A DNA stretch of 62,000 nucleotides from the NCBI RefSeq assembly GCF_032854445.1, contig NC_088296.1, forward strand, positions 27,273,064-27,335,063, given 5' to 3'. Of this stretch, positions 34,801 through 49,400 are shown piece after piece. The first letter of the stretch is position 1; the number at the start of each line of letters is the position of its first letter. The stretch comes from Liolophura sinensis. Its lineage: Eukaryota; Mollusca; Polyplacophora; Chitonida; Chitonidae. The position numbers and the translations under genes are program-made. Under the pieces are notes generated by a model. That model made no database searches and was not told the origin of the DNA. It saw only the letters and a list, made by a program, of their open reading frames with translations.

Positions 34801-37800
34801 GATTTACCAGATATAATGATAGGAAGGATAGCCCATAGGACACAGATAAATGCATCGTTCAGAAAGATTTACCATATATAATGATAGGAAGGTTAGCCCA
34901 AGGAACACAGCTAAATGTCTGGTTCAGAGAGATTTACCAGATATAATGATAGGCAGGATAGCCCATGGGACACAGATAAATGTCTGGTTCAGAAAGGTTT
35001 ACCATATATAATGATATGAGGGATAGCCCATGGAACACAGCTAAATGTCTGGTTCAGAAAGATTTACCATATAGGGCCTATAATGATATGAAGGATAGCC
35101 CACGGAAAACAGCTAAATGCATCGTTCAGAGAGATTTACCATATATAATGATAGGAAGGATAACCCAAGGAACACAGCTAAATGTCTGGTTCAGAGAGAT
35201 TTACCAGATATAATGATAGGAAGGATGGCCCATGGGACACAGCTAAATGTCTGGTTCAGATAGGTTTACCATATATAATGACATGAAGGATAGCCCATGG
35301 AACACAGCTAAATGTCTGGTTCAGATAGGTTTACCATATATAATGATATGAAGGATAGCCCACGGAACATAGCTAAATGTCTGGTTCAGAAAGGTTTACC
35401 ACATATAATGATATAAAGGATAGCCCATGGGACACAGCTAAATGTCTGGTTCAGAAAGGTTTACCATATATAATGATATGAGGGATAGCCCATGGAACAC
35501 AGCTAAATGCATGGTTCAGGGAGATTTACCATATATATAATGATATGAAGGATAGCTCATGGAACACAGCTAAATGCATGGTTCAGGGAGATTTACCATA
35601 TATAATGATATGAAGGATAGCCCATGGGACACAGCTAAATGTCTGGTTCAGAAAGGTTTACCATACATAATGATATGAAGGATAGCCCATGGGACACAGC
35701 TAAATGTCTGGTTCAGAAAGGTTTACCATATATAATGATAGGAAGGATAGCCCATGGAACACAGCTTAATGTCTGGTTCAGAAAGGTTTACCATACATAA
35801 TGATACGAAGGATAGCTCATGGAACACAGCTTAATGTCTGGTTCAGAAAGGTTTACCATATATAATGATATGAAGGATAGCCCATGGAACACAGCTAAAT
35901 GTCTGGTTCTGAAAGATTTACCACCTATAATTATATGAAGGAGAGCCCATCGAACACAGCTAAATGCATGGTTCAGAAAGGTTTACCATATATAATGATA
36001 TAAAGGATAGCCAATGGAACACAGCTAAATGTCTGGTTCAGAAAGGTTTACCATATATAATGATATGAAGGATAGCCCATGGAACACAGCTAAATGTCTG
36101 GTTCAGAAAGGTTTACCATATATAATGATATGAAGGATAGCCCATGGAACACAGCTAAATGCATGGTTCAGGGAGATTTACCATATATAATGATATGAGG
36201 GATAGCCCACAGAACACAGCTAAATGGATGGTTCAGAAAGATTTACCACCTATAATTATATAAAGGATAGCCAATGGAACACAGCTAAATGTCTGGTTCA
36301 GAAAGGTTTACCATATATAATGATATGAAGGATAGCCCATGGAACACAGCTAAATGTCTGGTTCAGAAAGGTTTACCATATATAATGATATGAAGGATAG
36401 CCCATGGAACACAGCTAAATGCATGGTTCAGAAAGGTTTACCATATATAATGATATGAAGGATAGCCCATGGAACACAGCTAAATGTCTGGTTCAGAAAG
36501 GTTTACCATATATAATGATATGAAGGATAGTCCATGGAACACAGTTAAATGCATGGTTCAGGGAGATTGACCAGATATAATGATAGGAAGGATAGCCCAT
36601 GGGACACAGATAAATGTCTGGTTCAGAAAGGTTTACCATATATAATGATATGAGGGATAGCCCATGGAACACAGTTAAATGTCTGGTTCAGATAGGTTTA
36701 CCATATATAATGATATGAGGGATAGCCCATGGAACACAGCTAAATGTCTGGTTCAGAAAGATTTACCATATATAATGATATGAAGGATAGCCCATGGAAC
36801 ACAGCTAAATGCATGGTTCAGAAAGATTTACCATATATAATGATAGGAAGGATAGCCCATGGAACACAGCTAAATGTCTGGTTCAGAAAGATTTACCATA
36901 TATAATGATATGAAGGATAGCCAATGGAACATAGCTAAATGTCTGGTTCAGAAAGGTTTACCATATATAATGATATGAAGGATAGCCCATGGGACACAGC
37001 TAAATGTCTGGTTCAGAAAGGTTTACCATGTATAATGATATGAAGGATAGCCCATGGGACACAGCTAAATGTCTGGTTCAGAAAGGTTTACCATATATAA
37101 TGATATGAGGGATAGCCCATGGAACACAGTTAAATGCATGGTTCAGGGAGATTGACCAGATATAATGATAGAAAGGATAGCCCATGGGACACAGATAAAT
37201 GTCTGGTTCAGAAAGGTTTACCATATATAATGATATGAGGGATAGCCCATGGAACACAGTTAAATGTCTGGTTCAGATAGGTTTACCATATATAATGATA
37301 TGAGGGATAGCCAATGGAACACAGCTAAATGTCTGGTTCAGAAAGATTTACCATATATAATGATATGAAGGATAGCCCATGGAACACAGCTAAATGCATG
37401 GTTCAGAAAGATTTACCATATATAATGATAGGAAGGATAGCCCATGGAACACAGCTAAATGTCTGGTTCAGAAAGATTTACCATATATAATGATATGAAG
37501 GATATCCCATGGGACACAGCTAAATGCATGGTTCAGAAAGATTTACCATATATAATGATAGGAAGGATATCCCATGGGACACAGCTAAATGCATGGTTCA
37601 GAAAGATTTACCATATATAATGATAGGAAGGATAGCCCATGGAAAACAGCTAAATGTCTGGTTCAGAGAGATTTACCAGATATAATGATAGGAAGGATAG
37701 CCCATGGGACACAGATAAATGCATCGTTCAGAAAGATTTACCATATATAATGATAGGAAGGATAGCCCAAGGAACACAGCTAAATGTCTGGTTCAGAGAG

Positions 37801-39301
37801 ATTTACCAGATATAATGATAGGAAGGATAGCCCATGGGACACAGATAAATGTCTGGTTCAGAAAGGTTTACCATATATAATGATATGAGGGATAGCCCAT
37901 GGAACACAGCTAAATGTCTGGTTCAGAAAGATTTACCATATAGGGCCTATAATGATATGAAGGATAGCCCACGGAAAACAGCTAAATGCATCGTTCAGAG
38001 AGATTTACCATATATAATGATAGGAAGGATAGCCCATGGGACACAGCTAAATGTCTGGTTCAGAGAGATTTACCAGATATAATGATAGGAAGGATAGCCC
38101 ATGGGACACAGCTAAATGTCTGGTTCAGATAGGTTTACCATATATAATGACATGAAGGATAGCCCATGGAACACAGCTAAATGTCTGGTTCAGATAGGTT
38201 TACCATATATAATGATATGAAGGATAGCCCACGGAACATAGCTAAATGTCTGGTTCAGAAAGGTTTACCACATATAATGATATGAAGGATAGCCCATGGG
38301 ACACAGCTAAATGTCTGGTTCAGATAGGTTTACCATATATAATGATATGAAGGATAGCCCATGGAACACAGCTAAATGTCTGGTTCAGAAAGATTTACCA
38401 TATATAATGATATGAGGGATAGCCCATGGAACACAGCTAAATGCATGGTTCAGGGAGATTTACCATATATAATGATATGAAGGATAGCCCATGGGACACA
38501 GCTAAATGTCTGGTTCAGAAAGGTTTACCATACATAATGATATGAAGGATAGCCCATGGGACACAGCTAAATGTCTGGTTCAGAAAGGTTTACCATATAT
38601 AATGATAGGAAGGATAGCCCATGGAACACAGCTTAATGTCTGGTTCAGAAAGGTTTACCATACATAATGATACGAAGGATAGCCCATGGAACACAGCTTA
38701 ATGTCTGGTTCAGAAAGGTTTACCATATATAATGATATGAAGGATAGCCCATGGAACACAGCTAAATGTCTGGTTCTGAAAGATTTACCACCTATAATTA
38801 TATGAAGGAGAGCCCATCGAACACAGCTAAATGCATGGTTCAGAAAGATTTACCATATATAATGATATGAAGGGTAGCCCATGGAACATAGCTAAATGTC
38901 TGGTTCAGAAAGGTTTACCATATATAATGATATGAAGGACAGCCCATGGAACACAGCTAAATGTCTGGTTCAGAAAGGTTTACCATATATAATGATATGA
39001 AGGCTAGCCCATGGAACACAGCTAAATGCATGGTTCAGAAAGATTTTACCACATATAATGATACAAACGATAGCTCATGGAACACAGCTAAATGCATGGT
39101 TCAGAGAGATTTACCATATATAACGATATGAAGGATAGCCCATGGAACACAGCTAAATGCATGGTTCAGAAAGATTTACCACATATAATGATACAAAGGA
39201 TAGCCCATGGAACACAGCTAAATGCATGGTTCAGAAAGATTTACCATATATAATGATATGAAGGATAGCCCATGGAACACAGCTAAATGTCTGGTTCAGA
39301 A
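31884..39301. repeat. 65-bp satellite with 2.5-2.9 kb higher-order repeat
   Basis: About 114 units of 65 bp. Each has TTTACCATATATAATGATAT, GAAGGATAGCCCATGGAACA and CAGCTAAATGTCTGGTTCAG. Units differ at a few sites (GTCTGG/GCATGG, GGAACA/GGGACA, AAAGG/AAAGA/GGGAGA, ATGAAGG/AGGAAGG). Rare marked units recur: ATAGGGCCTATAATG at about 35,071 and 37,940 (2,869 bp apart), GGTTCTGAAAG at 35,905 and 38,772, and GCCCACAGAAC at 33,661 and 36,205. Blocks of about 40 units have therefore been duplicated, with later gain or loss of units. The small open frames in it are repeated copies of each other and not genes. Confidence 0.97.
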
Positions 39302-39469
39302 ATTTATTTATTTATTTATTTGATTGGTGTTTTACGCCGTACTCAATAATATTTTCGCTTATACGATGGCGGCCAGCATTATGGTGGGAGGAAACCGGGC
39401 AGAGCCCGCGGAAAACACACAACCATCCGCAGGTTGCTGGCAGACCTTCCCACATACGGCCGGAGAGGA
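39302..39469 (-). mobile_element. SINE-A, 5'-truncated, inserted in the 65-bp satellite
   Basis: ATTTATTTATTTATTTGATT, GGTGTTTTACGCCGTACTCA, GCGGCCAGCATTATGGTGGG, CATCCGCAGGTTGCTGGCAG and CCGGAGAGG. It stops before the tRNA-like head. TGGTTCAGAA occurs immediately on both sides, and one partial satellite unit (AAGATTTACCATATATAAT) follows, so it inserted into the satellite with a target duplication of about 10 bp. Confidence 0.9.
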
Positions 39470-39499
39470 TATGGTTCAGAAAGATTTACCATATATAAT

Positions 39500-40199
39500 T
39501 ATATTGCTTATTATGAACATCAAAACCAAAATCTTCGTCAGCTCCTGTAGATTTTTCCTGATGTGACGATGATGACGATATGACTTTTAGTAAGGCAGTT
39601 ACATATGTGGTGAATTTAGTGTGGAAGGCCAGCGGTCAAGTGCTTCTGTCACTGAAGTATCATGCCAACGACACCAGACATGACACCCCACAAATACTGA
39701 CACCAGACTAACCAGTCCTTATTTCCTTGATCTAACATGTCAGGGCTGAGTGCCCTTACTCCTCACAGCACACGCCTCACTCTACATGTTTGCATGACAT
39801 TAAATTTTGTACAGAAATCAGAGGTCACTTGGGTCAGGGTGACAAGGAAGTAAGTGATGTCAGAAAACACTAAAACTGTGTCTCAACCTTCGTTTCTAAT
39901 AATGCTTCACACACGTGCATTCTCTTTATGTAAAGTATGCACCTGAAACAACTTTATTGCTAAATGCTGATTAAATAGTTCCCCACCTGGACACCAGTTA
40001 GGTGAGGCTAAGCCTAAACAAGTATGTGGCTTACATAGGTTTCAATGATCAAGCTTGCCTAGGGTGGACGTAATGTACAGTGAGCGTAGAGCACGGCAAA
40101 TCTGCAGCAGGGATGAGGCAGCAGCAAGTACTACAAGCAGTAACGTGAATAATCATATGACCCAACCAGGGTTTGAACCCTGGTCTTTGGACGCCCTAT
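39500..40199. other. Spacer with SINE-B-related and tRNA-like fragments
   Basis: At about 39,640-39,770, GACACCAGACATGACACCCC, ATACTGACACCAGACTAACC and AGTCCTT match, loosely, the middle of SINE-B (ATACTGATACGGGTCAACCA). At 40,155-40,190 CAGGGTTTGAACCCTGG is a reversed tRNA B-box with its arm. Both look like decayed SINE pieces. No exon is supported. Confidence 0.45.
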
Positions 40200-40366
40200 G
40201 AATCCTCTCCAAGAGTCAGTGAAAAGGTCTTCCAGCAACCTGCGGATGGTCGTGGGTTTCCCTCCTGCTCTGCCTCGGTTTCCTCCCACCATAAAGCTGG
40301 CTGTGTCATATAAGTAAAATATTCTTGGGTATGGCGTAAAAAACCAATTAAACAGATAAATAAATT
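40200..40366 (+). mobile_element. SINE-A, 5'-truncated
   Basis: Forward-orientation copy: AAGGTCTTCCAGCAACCTGC, GATGGTCGTGGGTTTCCC, TCGGTTTCCTCCCACCATAA, AAATATTCTTGGGTATGGCG and the tail AAACAGATAAATAAA. The head is missing. Its tail abuts the tail of a reversed copy. Confidence 0.88.
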
Positions 40367-40440
40367 TATTTAAAAGGTTGATTAACACTGTACTCAGTTT
40401 TCACTTATGTGACGGTGGTAAGATTTATGGGTAGAAGAAG
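40367..40440 (-). mobile_element. SINE-A remnant that grades into the 61-bp satellite
   Basis: TTTATTTAAAAGGTTGATTA, ACACTGTACTCAG, TTTTCACTTATGTGACGGTG and GTAAGATTTATGGGTAGAAG are recognisably SINE-A 3' sequence (CACTTATACGACGGCGGCCA, GCATTATGGTGGGAGGAAAC). It continues without a break into the first satellite unit. The stretch GACGGTGGTAAGATTTATGG is present here and absent from all later satellite units. Confidence 0.85.
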
Positions 40441-43400
40441 CCACAGCAAAGCACTGCCCTTTGCCAGGTACCTGACAAACTCCCTCACTTATGTGAAGAA
40501 GCCGGAGCAAACCACTGCCCTTTGTCAGGTACCTGACAAACTCGCTCACTTATGTGAAAAAGCCGGAGAAAAACACTGCCCTTTGCCAGGTACCTTACAA
40601 ACTCCCTCACTTATGTAAAGAAGTCGGAGCAAACCACTGCCCTTTGCCAGGTACCTGACAAACACCCTCACTTATGTGAAGAAGCCGGATCAAACCACTG
40701 CTCTTTGCCAGGTACCTGACAAACTCCCTCACTTATGTGAGAAGCCGGAGCCAGGTATCTGACAAACTCCTTCACTTATGTGAAGAAGCTGGAGCAAACC
40801 ACTGCCCAGTGCCAGGTATCTGACAAACTCCCTCACTTATGTAAAGAAGCCGCAGCAAACCACTTGCCCCTTGGCAGGTACCTGACAAACACTCTCACTT
40901 ATGTGAAGAGAAGCCTGAGCAAACCACTGCCCTTTGCCAGGTACCTGACAAACTTCCTCACTTATGTGAAGAAGCCGAAGCAAACCCTTGTCCTTTTCCA
41001 GGTACCTGACAAACTCCCCTCACTTATGTAAAGAAGCCAGAGCAAACCACTGCCCTTTGCCATGTACCTGACAAACACTCTCACTTATGTGAAGAAGCCA
41101 GATCAAACCACTGCCCTTTGCCACTACCTGACAAACACCTCACTTATGTGAAGAATTAAGACTAAGAAACCACTGCCCTGTGCCAGATACCTGACAAACT
41201 CCATCATTTATGTGAAGAAGCCGGAGCAAACCACTGCCCTTTGCCAGGTATCTGACAAACTCCCTTTTTATGTGAAGAATCCGGAGCAAACCACGGCCAT
41301 TTGCCAGGTACCTGACAAACTCCCTCACTTATGTGAAGAAGCCGGAGCAAACCACTGCCCTGTGCCACGTACCTGACAAACTCCCTCATTATGTAAAGAA
41401 TTCGGAGTACACCACTGCCCTTTGCCAGGTACCTGACAAACTCCCTCACTTATGTGAAGAACCGGAGCAAACCACTGCCCTGTGTCAGGTCACCTGACAA
41501 ACTCCCTCATTATGTGAAGAATCCGGAGTACACCACTGCCCTTTGCCAGGTACCTGACAAACTCCCTCACTTATGTGAAGAACCCGGAGCAAACCACTGC
41601 CCTTTTGCCAGGTACCTGACAAACTCCCTCACTTATGTGAAGAAGCCGGAGCAAACCACTGCCCTGTGCCACGTACTTGACAAACTCCCTCATTATGTGA
41701 GAATCCGGAGTACACCACTGCCCTGTGTCAAGTACCTGACAAACTCCCTCACTTATGTGAAGAACCCGGAGCAAACCACTGCCCTTGCCAGGTACCTGAC
41801 AAACTCCTCACTTATGTGAAGAAGCTGGAGCAAACCACTGCCCTTTGCCAGGTACCTGACAAACTCCCTCACTTATGTGAAGAACCCGGAGCAAACTACT
41901 GCCCTGTGTCAGGTACCTGACAAACTCCCTCACTTATGTGAAGAAGCCGGAGCAAACCACTGCCCTTTGCCAGGTACCTGACAAACTTCCTCACTTATGT
42001 GAAGAACCCGGAGCAAACTACCGCCTGTGCCAAGTACCTGACAAACTCCTTCACTTATGTCAAGAAGCCAGATCAAACCGCTGCCCTGTGCCAAGTACCT
42101 GACAAACTCCTTCACTTATGTCAAGAAGCCAGATCAAACCGCTGCCCATTGCCAGGTACCTGACAAACTCCTTCACTTATGTGAAGAACCGGAGCAAACC
42201 ACTGCCCTTTGCCAGGTACCTGACAAACTCCCTCACTTATGTGAAGAAGCCGGAGCAAAACCACTGCCCTTTGCCAGGTACCTGACAAACTCCCTCACTT
42301 ATGTGAAGAAGCCGGAGCAAACCACTGCCCTGTGTCAGGTACCTGACCATATCCCTCACTTATGTGAAGAACCCGGAGCAAACCACTGCCCTGTGTCAGG
42401 TACCTGACAAACTCCCTCACTTATGTGAAGAAGGCCGGAGCAAACCACTGCCCTGTGTCAGGTACCTGACAAACTCCCTCACTTATGTGAAGAAGCCGGA
42501 GCAAACCACTGCCCTTTGCCACATACCTGACAAACTCCCTCACTTATGTGAAGAAGCCGGAGCAAACCACTGCCCTGTGTCAGGTACCTGACCATATCCC
42601 TCACTTATGTGAAGAACCCGGAGCAAACCACTGCCCTTTGCCAGGTACCTGACAAACACCCTCACTTATGTGAAGAAGCCGGAGCAAACCACTGCCCTGT
42701 GTCAGGTACCTGACAAACTCCCTCACTTATGTGAAGAAGCCGGAGCAAACCACTGCCCTGTGCCACGTACCTGACAAACTCCCTCACTTATGTGAAGAAG
42801 CCGGAGCAAACCACTGCCCTGTGCCACGTACCTGACAAACTCCCTCATTATGTGAAGAATCCGGAGTACACCACTGCCCTGTGTCAGGTACCTGACAAAC
42901 TCCCTCACTTATGTGAAGAAGACGGAGCAAACCACTGCCCTGTGCCACGTACCTGACAAACTCCCTCATTATGTGAAGAAGCCGGAGTAAACCACTGCCC
43001 TGTGTCAGGTACCTGACAAACACCCTCACTTATGTGAAGAACCCGGAGCAAACCACTGCCCTTTGCCAGGTACCTGACAAACTCCCTCACTTATGTGAAG
43101 AAGCCGGAGCAAACCACTGCCCTGTGCCAGGTACCTGACAAACTCCTCACTTATGTGAAGAAGCCGGAGCAAACCACTGCCCTTTGCCACATACCTGACA
43201 AACACCCTCACTTATGTGAAGAATTAAGACTAAGAAAACCACTGCCCTGTGCCAGATACCTGACAAACTCCATCATTTATGTGAAGAAGCCGGAGCAAAC
43301 CACTGCCCTTTGCCAGGTATCTGACAAACTCCCTTTTTATGTGAAGAATCCGGAGCAAACCACGGCCATTTGCCAGGTACCTGACAAACTCTTCACTTAT

Positions 43401-46400
43401 GTGAAGAAGCCGGAGCAAACCACTGCCCTGTGCCACGTACCTGACAAACTCCCTCATTATGTGAAGAATCCGGAGCAAACCACTGCCCTGTGTCAGTACC
43501 TGACAAACTCCCTCACTTATGTGAAGAACCCGGAGCAAACCACTGCCCTGTGTCAGGTACCTGACAAACTCCCTCATTATGTGAAGAATCCGGAGCAAAC
43601 CACTGCCCTGTGTCAGGTACCTGACAAACTCCCTCACTTATGTGAAGAAGCCGGAGCAAACCACTGCCCTTTGCCACATACCTGACAAACTCCCTCACTT
43701 ATGTGAAGAATCCGAAGCAAACCACTGCCCTGTGTCAGGTACCTGACAAACTCCCTCACTTATGTGAAGAAGCCGGAGCAAACCACTGCCTTGTGTCAGG
43801 TACCTGACAAACTCCCTCACTTATGTGAAGAAGCCGGAGCAAACCACTGCCCTGTGTCAGGTACCTGACAAACTCCCTCACTTATGTGAAGAACCCGGAG
43901 CAAACCACTGCCCTGTGTCAGGTACCTGATAAACTCCCTCACTTATGTGAAGATGCCGGAGCAAACCACTGCCCTTTGCCACATACCTGACAAACTCCCT
44001 CACTTATGTGAAGAATCCGGAGCAAACCACTGCCCTGTGTCAGGTACCTGACAAACTCCCTCACTTATGTGAAGAAGCCGGAGCAAACCACTGCCCTGTG
44101 TCAGGTACCTGACAAACTCCCTCACTTATGTGAAGAAGCCGAAGCAAACCACTGCCCTGTGTCAGGTACCTGACAAACTCCCTCACTTATGTGAAGAAGC
44201 CGGAGCAAACCACTGCCTGTGTCAGGTACCTGACAAACTCCCTCACTTATGTGAAGAACCCGGAGCAAACCACTGCCCTGTGTCAGGTACCTGACAAACT
44301 CCCTCACTTATGTGAAGAAGCCGGAGCAAACCATTGCCCTGTGTCAGGTACCTGACAAACTCCCTCACTTATGTGAAGAAGCCGGAGCAAACCACTGCCC
44401 TTTGCCACATACCTGACAAACTCCCTCACTTATGTGAAGAATCCGGAGCAAACCACTGCCCTGTGTCAGGTACCTGACAAACTCCCTCACTTATGTGAAG
44501 AAGCCGGAGCAAACCACTGCCCTGTGTCAGGTACCTGACAAACTCCCTCACTTATGTGAAGAACCCGGAGCAAACCACTGCCCTGTGTCAGGTACCTGAC
44601 AAACTCCCTCACTTATGTGAAGAAGCCGGAGCAAACCACTGCCCTGTGCCAGGTACCTGACAAACTCCCTCACTTATGTCAAGAAGCCGGAGCAAACCAC
44701 TGCCCTTTGCCAGGTACCTGACAAACTCCCTCACTTATGTGAGAAGCCGGAGCAAACCACTGCCCTTTGCCAGGTACCTGACAAACTCCCTCACTTATGT
44801 GAAGAAGCCGGAGCAAACCACTGCCCTGTGCCAGGTACCTGACAAACTCCCTCACTTATGTCAAGAAGCCGGAGCAAACCACTGCCCTTTGCCACATACC
44901 TGACAAACACCCTCACTTATGTGAAGAATTAAGACTAAGAAAACCACTGCCCTGTGCCAGATACCTGACAAACTCCATCATTTATGTGAAGAAGCCGGAG
45001 CAAACCACTGCCCTTTGCCAGGTATCTGACAAACTCCCTTTTTATGTGAAGAATCCGGAGCAAACCACGGCCATTTGCCAGGTACCTGACAAACTCCCTC
45101 ACTTATGTGAAGAAGCCGGAGCAAACCACTGCCCTGTGCCACGTACCTGACAAACTCCCTCATTATGTGAAGAATCCGGAGCAAACCACTGCCCTGTGTC
45201 AGGTACCTGACAAACTCCCTCACTTATTGTGAAGAACCCGGAGCAAACCACTGCCCTGTGTCAGGTACCTGACAAACTCCCTCACTTATGTGAAGAAGCC
45301 GGAGCAAACCACTGCCCTTTGCCACATACCTGACAAACTCCCTCACCTTATGTGAAGAAGCCGGAGCAAACCACTGCCCTTTGCCACATACCTGACAAAC
45401 TCCCTCACTTATGTGAAGAATCCGGAGTACACCACTGCCCTTTGCCAGGTACCTGACAAACTCCCTCACTTATGTGAAGAAGCCGGAGCAAACCACTGCC
45501 CTTTGCCACATACCTGACAAACACCCTCACTTATGTGAAGAATCCGGAGCAAACCACTGCCCTGTGTCAGGTACCTGACAAACTCCCTCACTTATGTGAA
45601 GAAGCCGGAGCAAACCACTGCCCTGTGTCAGGTACCTGACAAACTCCCTCACTTATGTGAAGAAGCCGGAGCAAACCACTGCCCTGTGTCAGGTACCTGA
45701 CAAACTCCCTCACTTATGTGAAGAACCCGGAGCAAACCACTGCCCTTTGCCACATACCTGACAAACTCCCTCACTTATGTGAAGAATCCGGAGTACACCA
45801 CTGCCCCTTGCCAGGTACCTGACAAACTCCCTCACTTATGTGAAGAAGCCGGAGCAAACCACTGCCCTGTGCCAGGTACCTGACAAACTCGCTCACTTAT
45901 GTGAAGAAGCCGGAGCAAACCACTGCCCTGTGCCAGGTACCTGACAAACTCGCTCACTTATGTGAAGAAGCCGGAGCAAACCACTGCCCTGTGCCAGGTA
46001 CCTGACAAACACCCTCACTTATGTGAAGAAGCCTGAGCAAAGTACTGCCCTTTGCCAGGTACCTGACAAACTCCCTCACTTATGTGAAGAATTAAGATTA
46101 AGAAAACCACTGCCTGTGCCAGGTACCTGACAAACTCCATCATTCATGGAAGAAGCCCGAGCAAAGTACTGCCCTTTGCCAGGTACCTGACAAACTTCCT
46201 CATTTATGTGAAGAAGCTGGAACAACCACTGCCTTTTGCCAGGTGCCTGACAAACACCCTCACTTATGTTAAAAAGCCGGAGCAAAGAACTGCCCTTTGC
46301 CAGGTACCTGACAAACTCCATCTCTTATGCGAAGAAGCCGGAGCAAACCACTGCTTTTTGCCAGGTACTTGACAAATATCCTCACTTATGTAAAAAAGCC

Positions 46401-49400
46401 AGATCAAACCACTGCCCTTTGCCACGTACCTGACAAACACCCTCACTTATGTGAAGAATTAAGACTAAGCAAACCACTGCCCTGTGCCAGGTACCTGACA
46501 AACTCCCTTATATATGCGAAGAAGCCGGAGCAAACCACTGCCCTTTGCCAGGTACTTGACAAACACCCTCACTTATGTGAAAAAGCCGGAGCAAAGCACT
46601 GGCATTTACCAGGTACATGACAAACTCCTTCATTATGTGAAGACGCCGGAACAAACCCCTGCCCTGTGCCAGGTACCTGATAAACTCCCTCACTTATGTA
46701 AAGAAGCCAGATCAAACCACTGCCCTGTGCCATGTACCTGACAAACTCCCTCACTTATGTGAAGAAGCCAGATCAAACCACTGCCCTGTGCCAGGTGCCT
46801 GACAAACTCCCTCACTTATGTGAAGAAGCCGAAGCAAACCCCTGCCCTTTGCCAGGTACCTGACAAACTCCTTCACTTATGTCAAGAAGCCGGATCAAAC
46901 CGCTGCCCAATGCCAGGTACCTGACAAACTCCCTCACTTATGTGAAGAAGCCGGAGCAAACCGCTGCCCATTGCCAGGTACCTGACAAACAAACCGCTGC
47001 CCATTGCCAGGTACCTGACAAACTCCCTTACTTATGTGAAGAAGCCGGAGAAAACCGCTGCCCATTGCCAGGTACCTGACAAACTCTCTTACTTATGTGA
47101 AGAAGCCGTAGCAAACTACTGCCCTGTGCCAGGTACCGGACAAACTCCCTCACTTATGTGAAGAAGCCGGAGCAAACCCCTGCCCTTTGCCAGGTACCTG
47201 ACAAACTCCTTCACTTATGTCAAGAAGCCAGATCAAACCGCTGCCCAATGCCAGGTACCTGACAAACTCCCTCACTTATGTGAAGAAGCCGGAGAAAACC
47301 GCTGCCCATTGCCAGGTACCTGACAAACTCTTTTACTTATGTGAAGAAGCCGTAGCAAACTACTGCCTGTGCCAGGTACCGGACAAACTCCCTCACTTAT
47401 GTGAAGAAGGCCGGAGCAAACCCCTGCCCTTTGCCAGGTACCTGACAAACTCCTTCACTTATGTCAAGAAGCCAGATCAAACCGCTGCCCAATGCCAGGT
47501 ACCTGACAAACTCCCTCACTTATGTGAAGAAGACGGAGCAAACCGCTGCCCATTGCCAGGTACCTGACAAACTCCCTTACTTATGTGAAGAAGCAGGAGC
47601 AAACCACTGCCCTGTGCCACGTACCTGACAAACTCCCTTACTTATGTGAAGAAGCCAGATCAAACCGCTGCCCATTGCCAGGTACCTGACAAACTCCCTC
47701 ACTTATGTGAAGAAGCCGGAGCAAACCAGTGCTCTTTTCCAGGTACCTGACCATATCCCTCACTTATGTGAAGAAGCCGGAGCAAACCACTGCTCTGTGC
47801 CAGGTACCTGACAAACTCCCTCACTTATGTGAAGAAGCCGGAGCAAACTACCGCCCTGTGCCAAGTACCTGACAAACTCCTTCACTTATGTCAAGAAGCC
47901 AGATCAAACCGCTGCCCATTGCCAGGTACCTGACAAACTCCCTCACTTATGTGAAGAAGCCGGAGCAAACCAGTGCTCTTTTCAGGTACCTGACCATATC
48001 CCCCACTTATGTGAAGAAGCCGGAGCAAACCACTGCTCTGTGCCAGGTACCTGACAAACTCCCTCACTTATGTGAAGAAGCCGGAGCAAACTACCGCCCT
48101 GTGCCAAGTACCTGACAAACTCCTTCACTTATGTCAAGAAGCCAGATCAAACCGCTGCCCATTGCCAGGTACCTGACAAACTCCCTCACTTATGTGAAGA
48201 AGCCGGAGCAAACCAGTGCTCTTTTCCAGGTACCTGACCATAATCCCTCACTTATGTGAAGAAGCCGGAGCAAACCACAGCTCTGTGCCAGGTACCTGAC
48301 AAACTCCCTCACTTATGTGAAGAAGCCGGAGCAAACTACCGCCCTGTGCCAAGTACCTGACAAACTCCCTCACTTATGTAATCAAGCCGGAGCAAACCAC
48401 TGCCCTTTGCCATGTGCCTGACAAACTTCCTCACTATGTTAAGAAGTCGGAGCAAACCACTGCCCTTTGCCAGGTACCTGACAAACTCCCTCACTGATGT
48501 GAAGAAGCCGGAGAAACCCCTGCCCTTTGCCAGGTACCTGACAAACTCCCTCACTTATGTGAAGAAACCGGAGCAACCACTGCCCTGTGCCAGGTACCTG
48601 ACAACTCCCTCACTTATGTGAAGAATCCGGAGAAAAAACACTGCCCTGTGCCATGTACGTGACAAACTCCCTAACTTATGTGAAAAAAGCCGGAGAAACC
48701 CCTGCCCTTTGCCAGGTACCTCACAAACACCCTCTGTTATGTGAAGATGCCAGAGCAAACCGCCTGCCCTGTGCCAGGTACCTTAAAAACTCTCTCACTT
48801 ATGTGAAGAAGCCGGAGAAACACCTGCCCTTTGCCAGGTACCTTACAAACTCCCTCACTTATGTGAAGAAGTCAGAGCAAACCGCTGCCCTTTGCCAGGT
48901 ACCTGACAAACTCCCTCACTTATGTGAACAAGCCAGAGAAACCTGTGCCAGATACCTTACAAACTCCTCACTTATGTGAAGAAGTCGGAACAAACCGCTG
49001 CCCTTTGCAGGTACCTGACAAACTCCCTCACTTATGTAAAGAAGCCGGAGCAAACCACTGCCCTTTGCCAGGTGCCTGACAAACTCCCTCACTTATGTGA
49101 AGAAACCGGAGCAAACCACTGCCTTTTGCCACGTACCTGACAAATACCCTCACTTATGTGAAGAAGCCTGAGCAAACCGCTGCCCTTTGCCAGGTACCTG
49201 ACAAACTCCCTCACTTATGTGAAGAAGCCGGAGCAAACCACTGCCTTTTGCCACGTACCTGACAAACACCCTCACTTATGTGAAGAAGCCTGAGCAAACC
49301 GCTGCCCTTTGCAGGTGCCCTGACAAACTCCCTCACTTATGTGAAGAAGCCTGAGCAAACCACTGCCCTGTGCCAGGTACTGACAAACACCCTCACTTAT

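Noticed and set aside
34980-38082. Two identical 77-residue frames 2,869 bp apart suggesting a duplicated gene
   Set aside because: Both lie in the 65-bp satellite; identity reflects the higher-order repeat.
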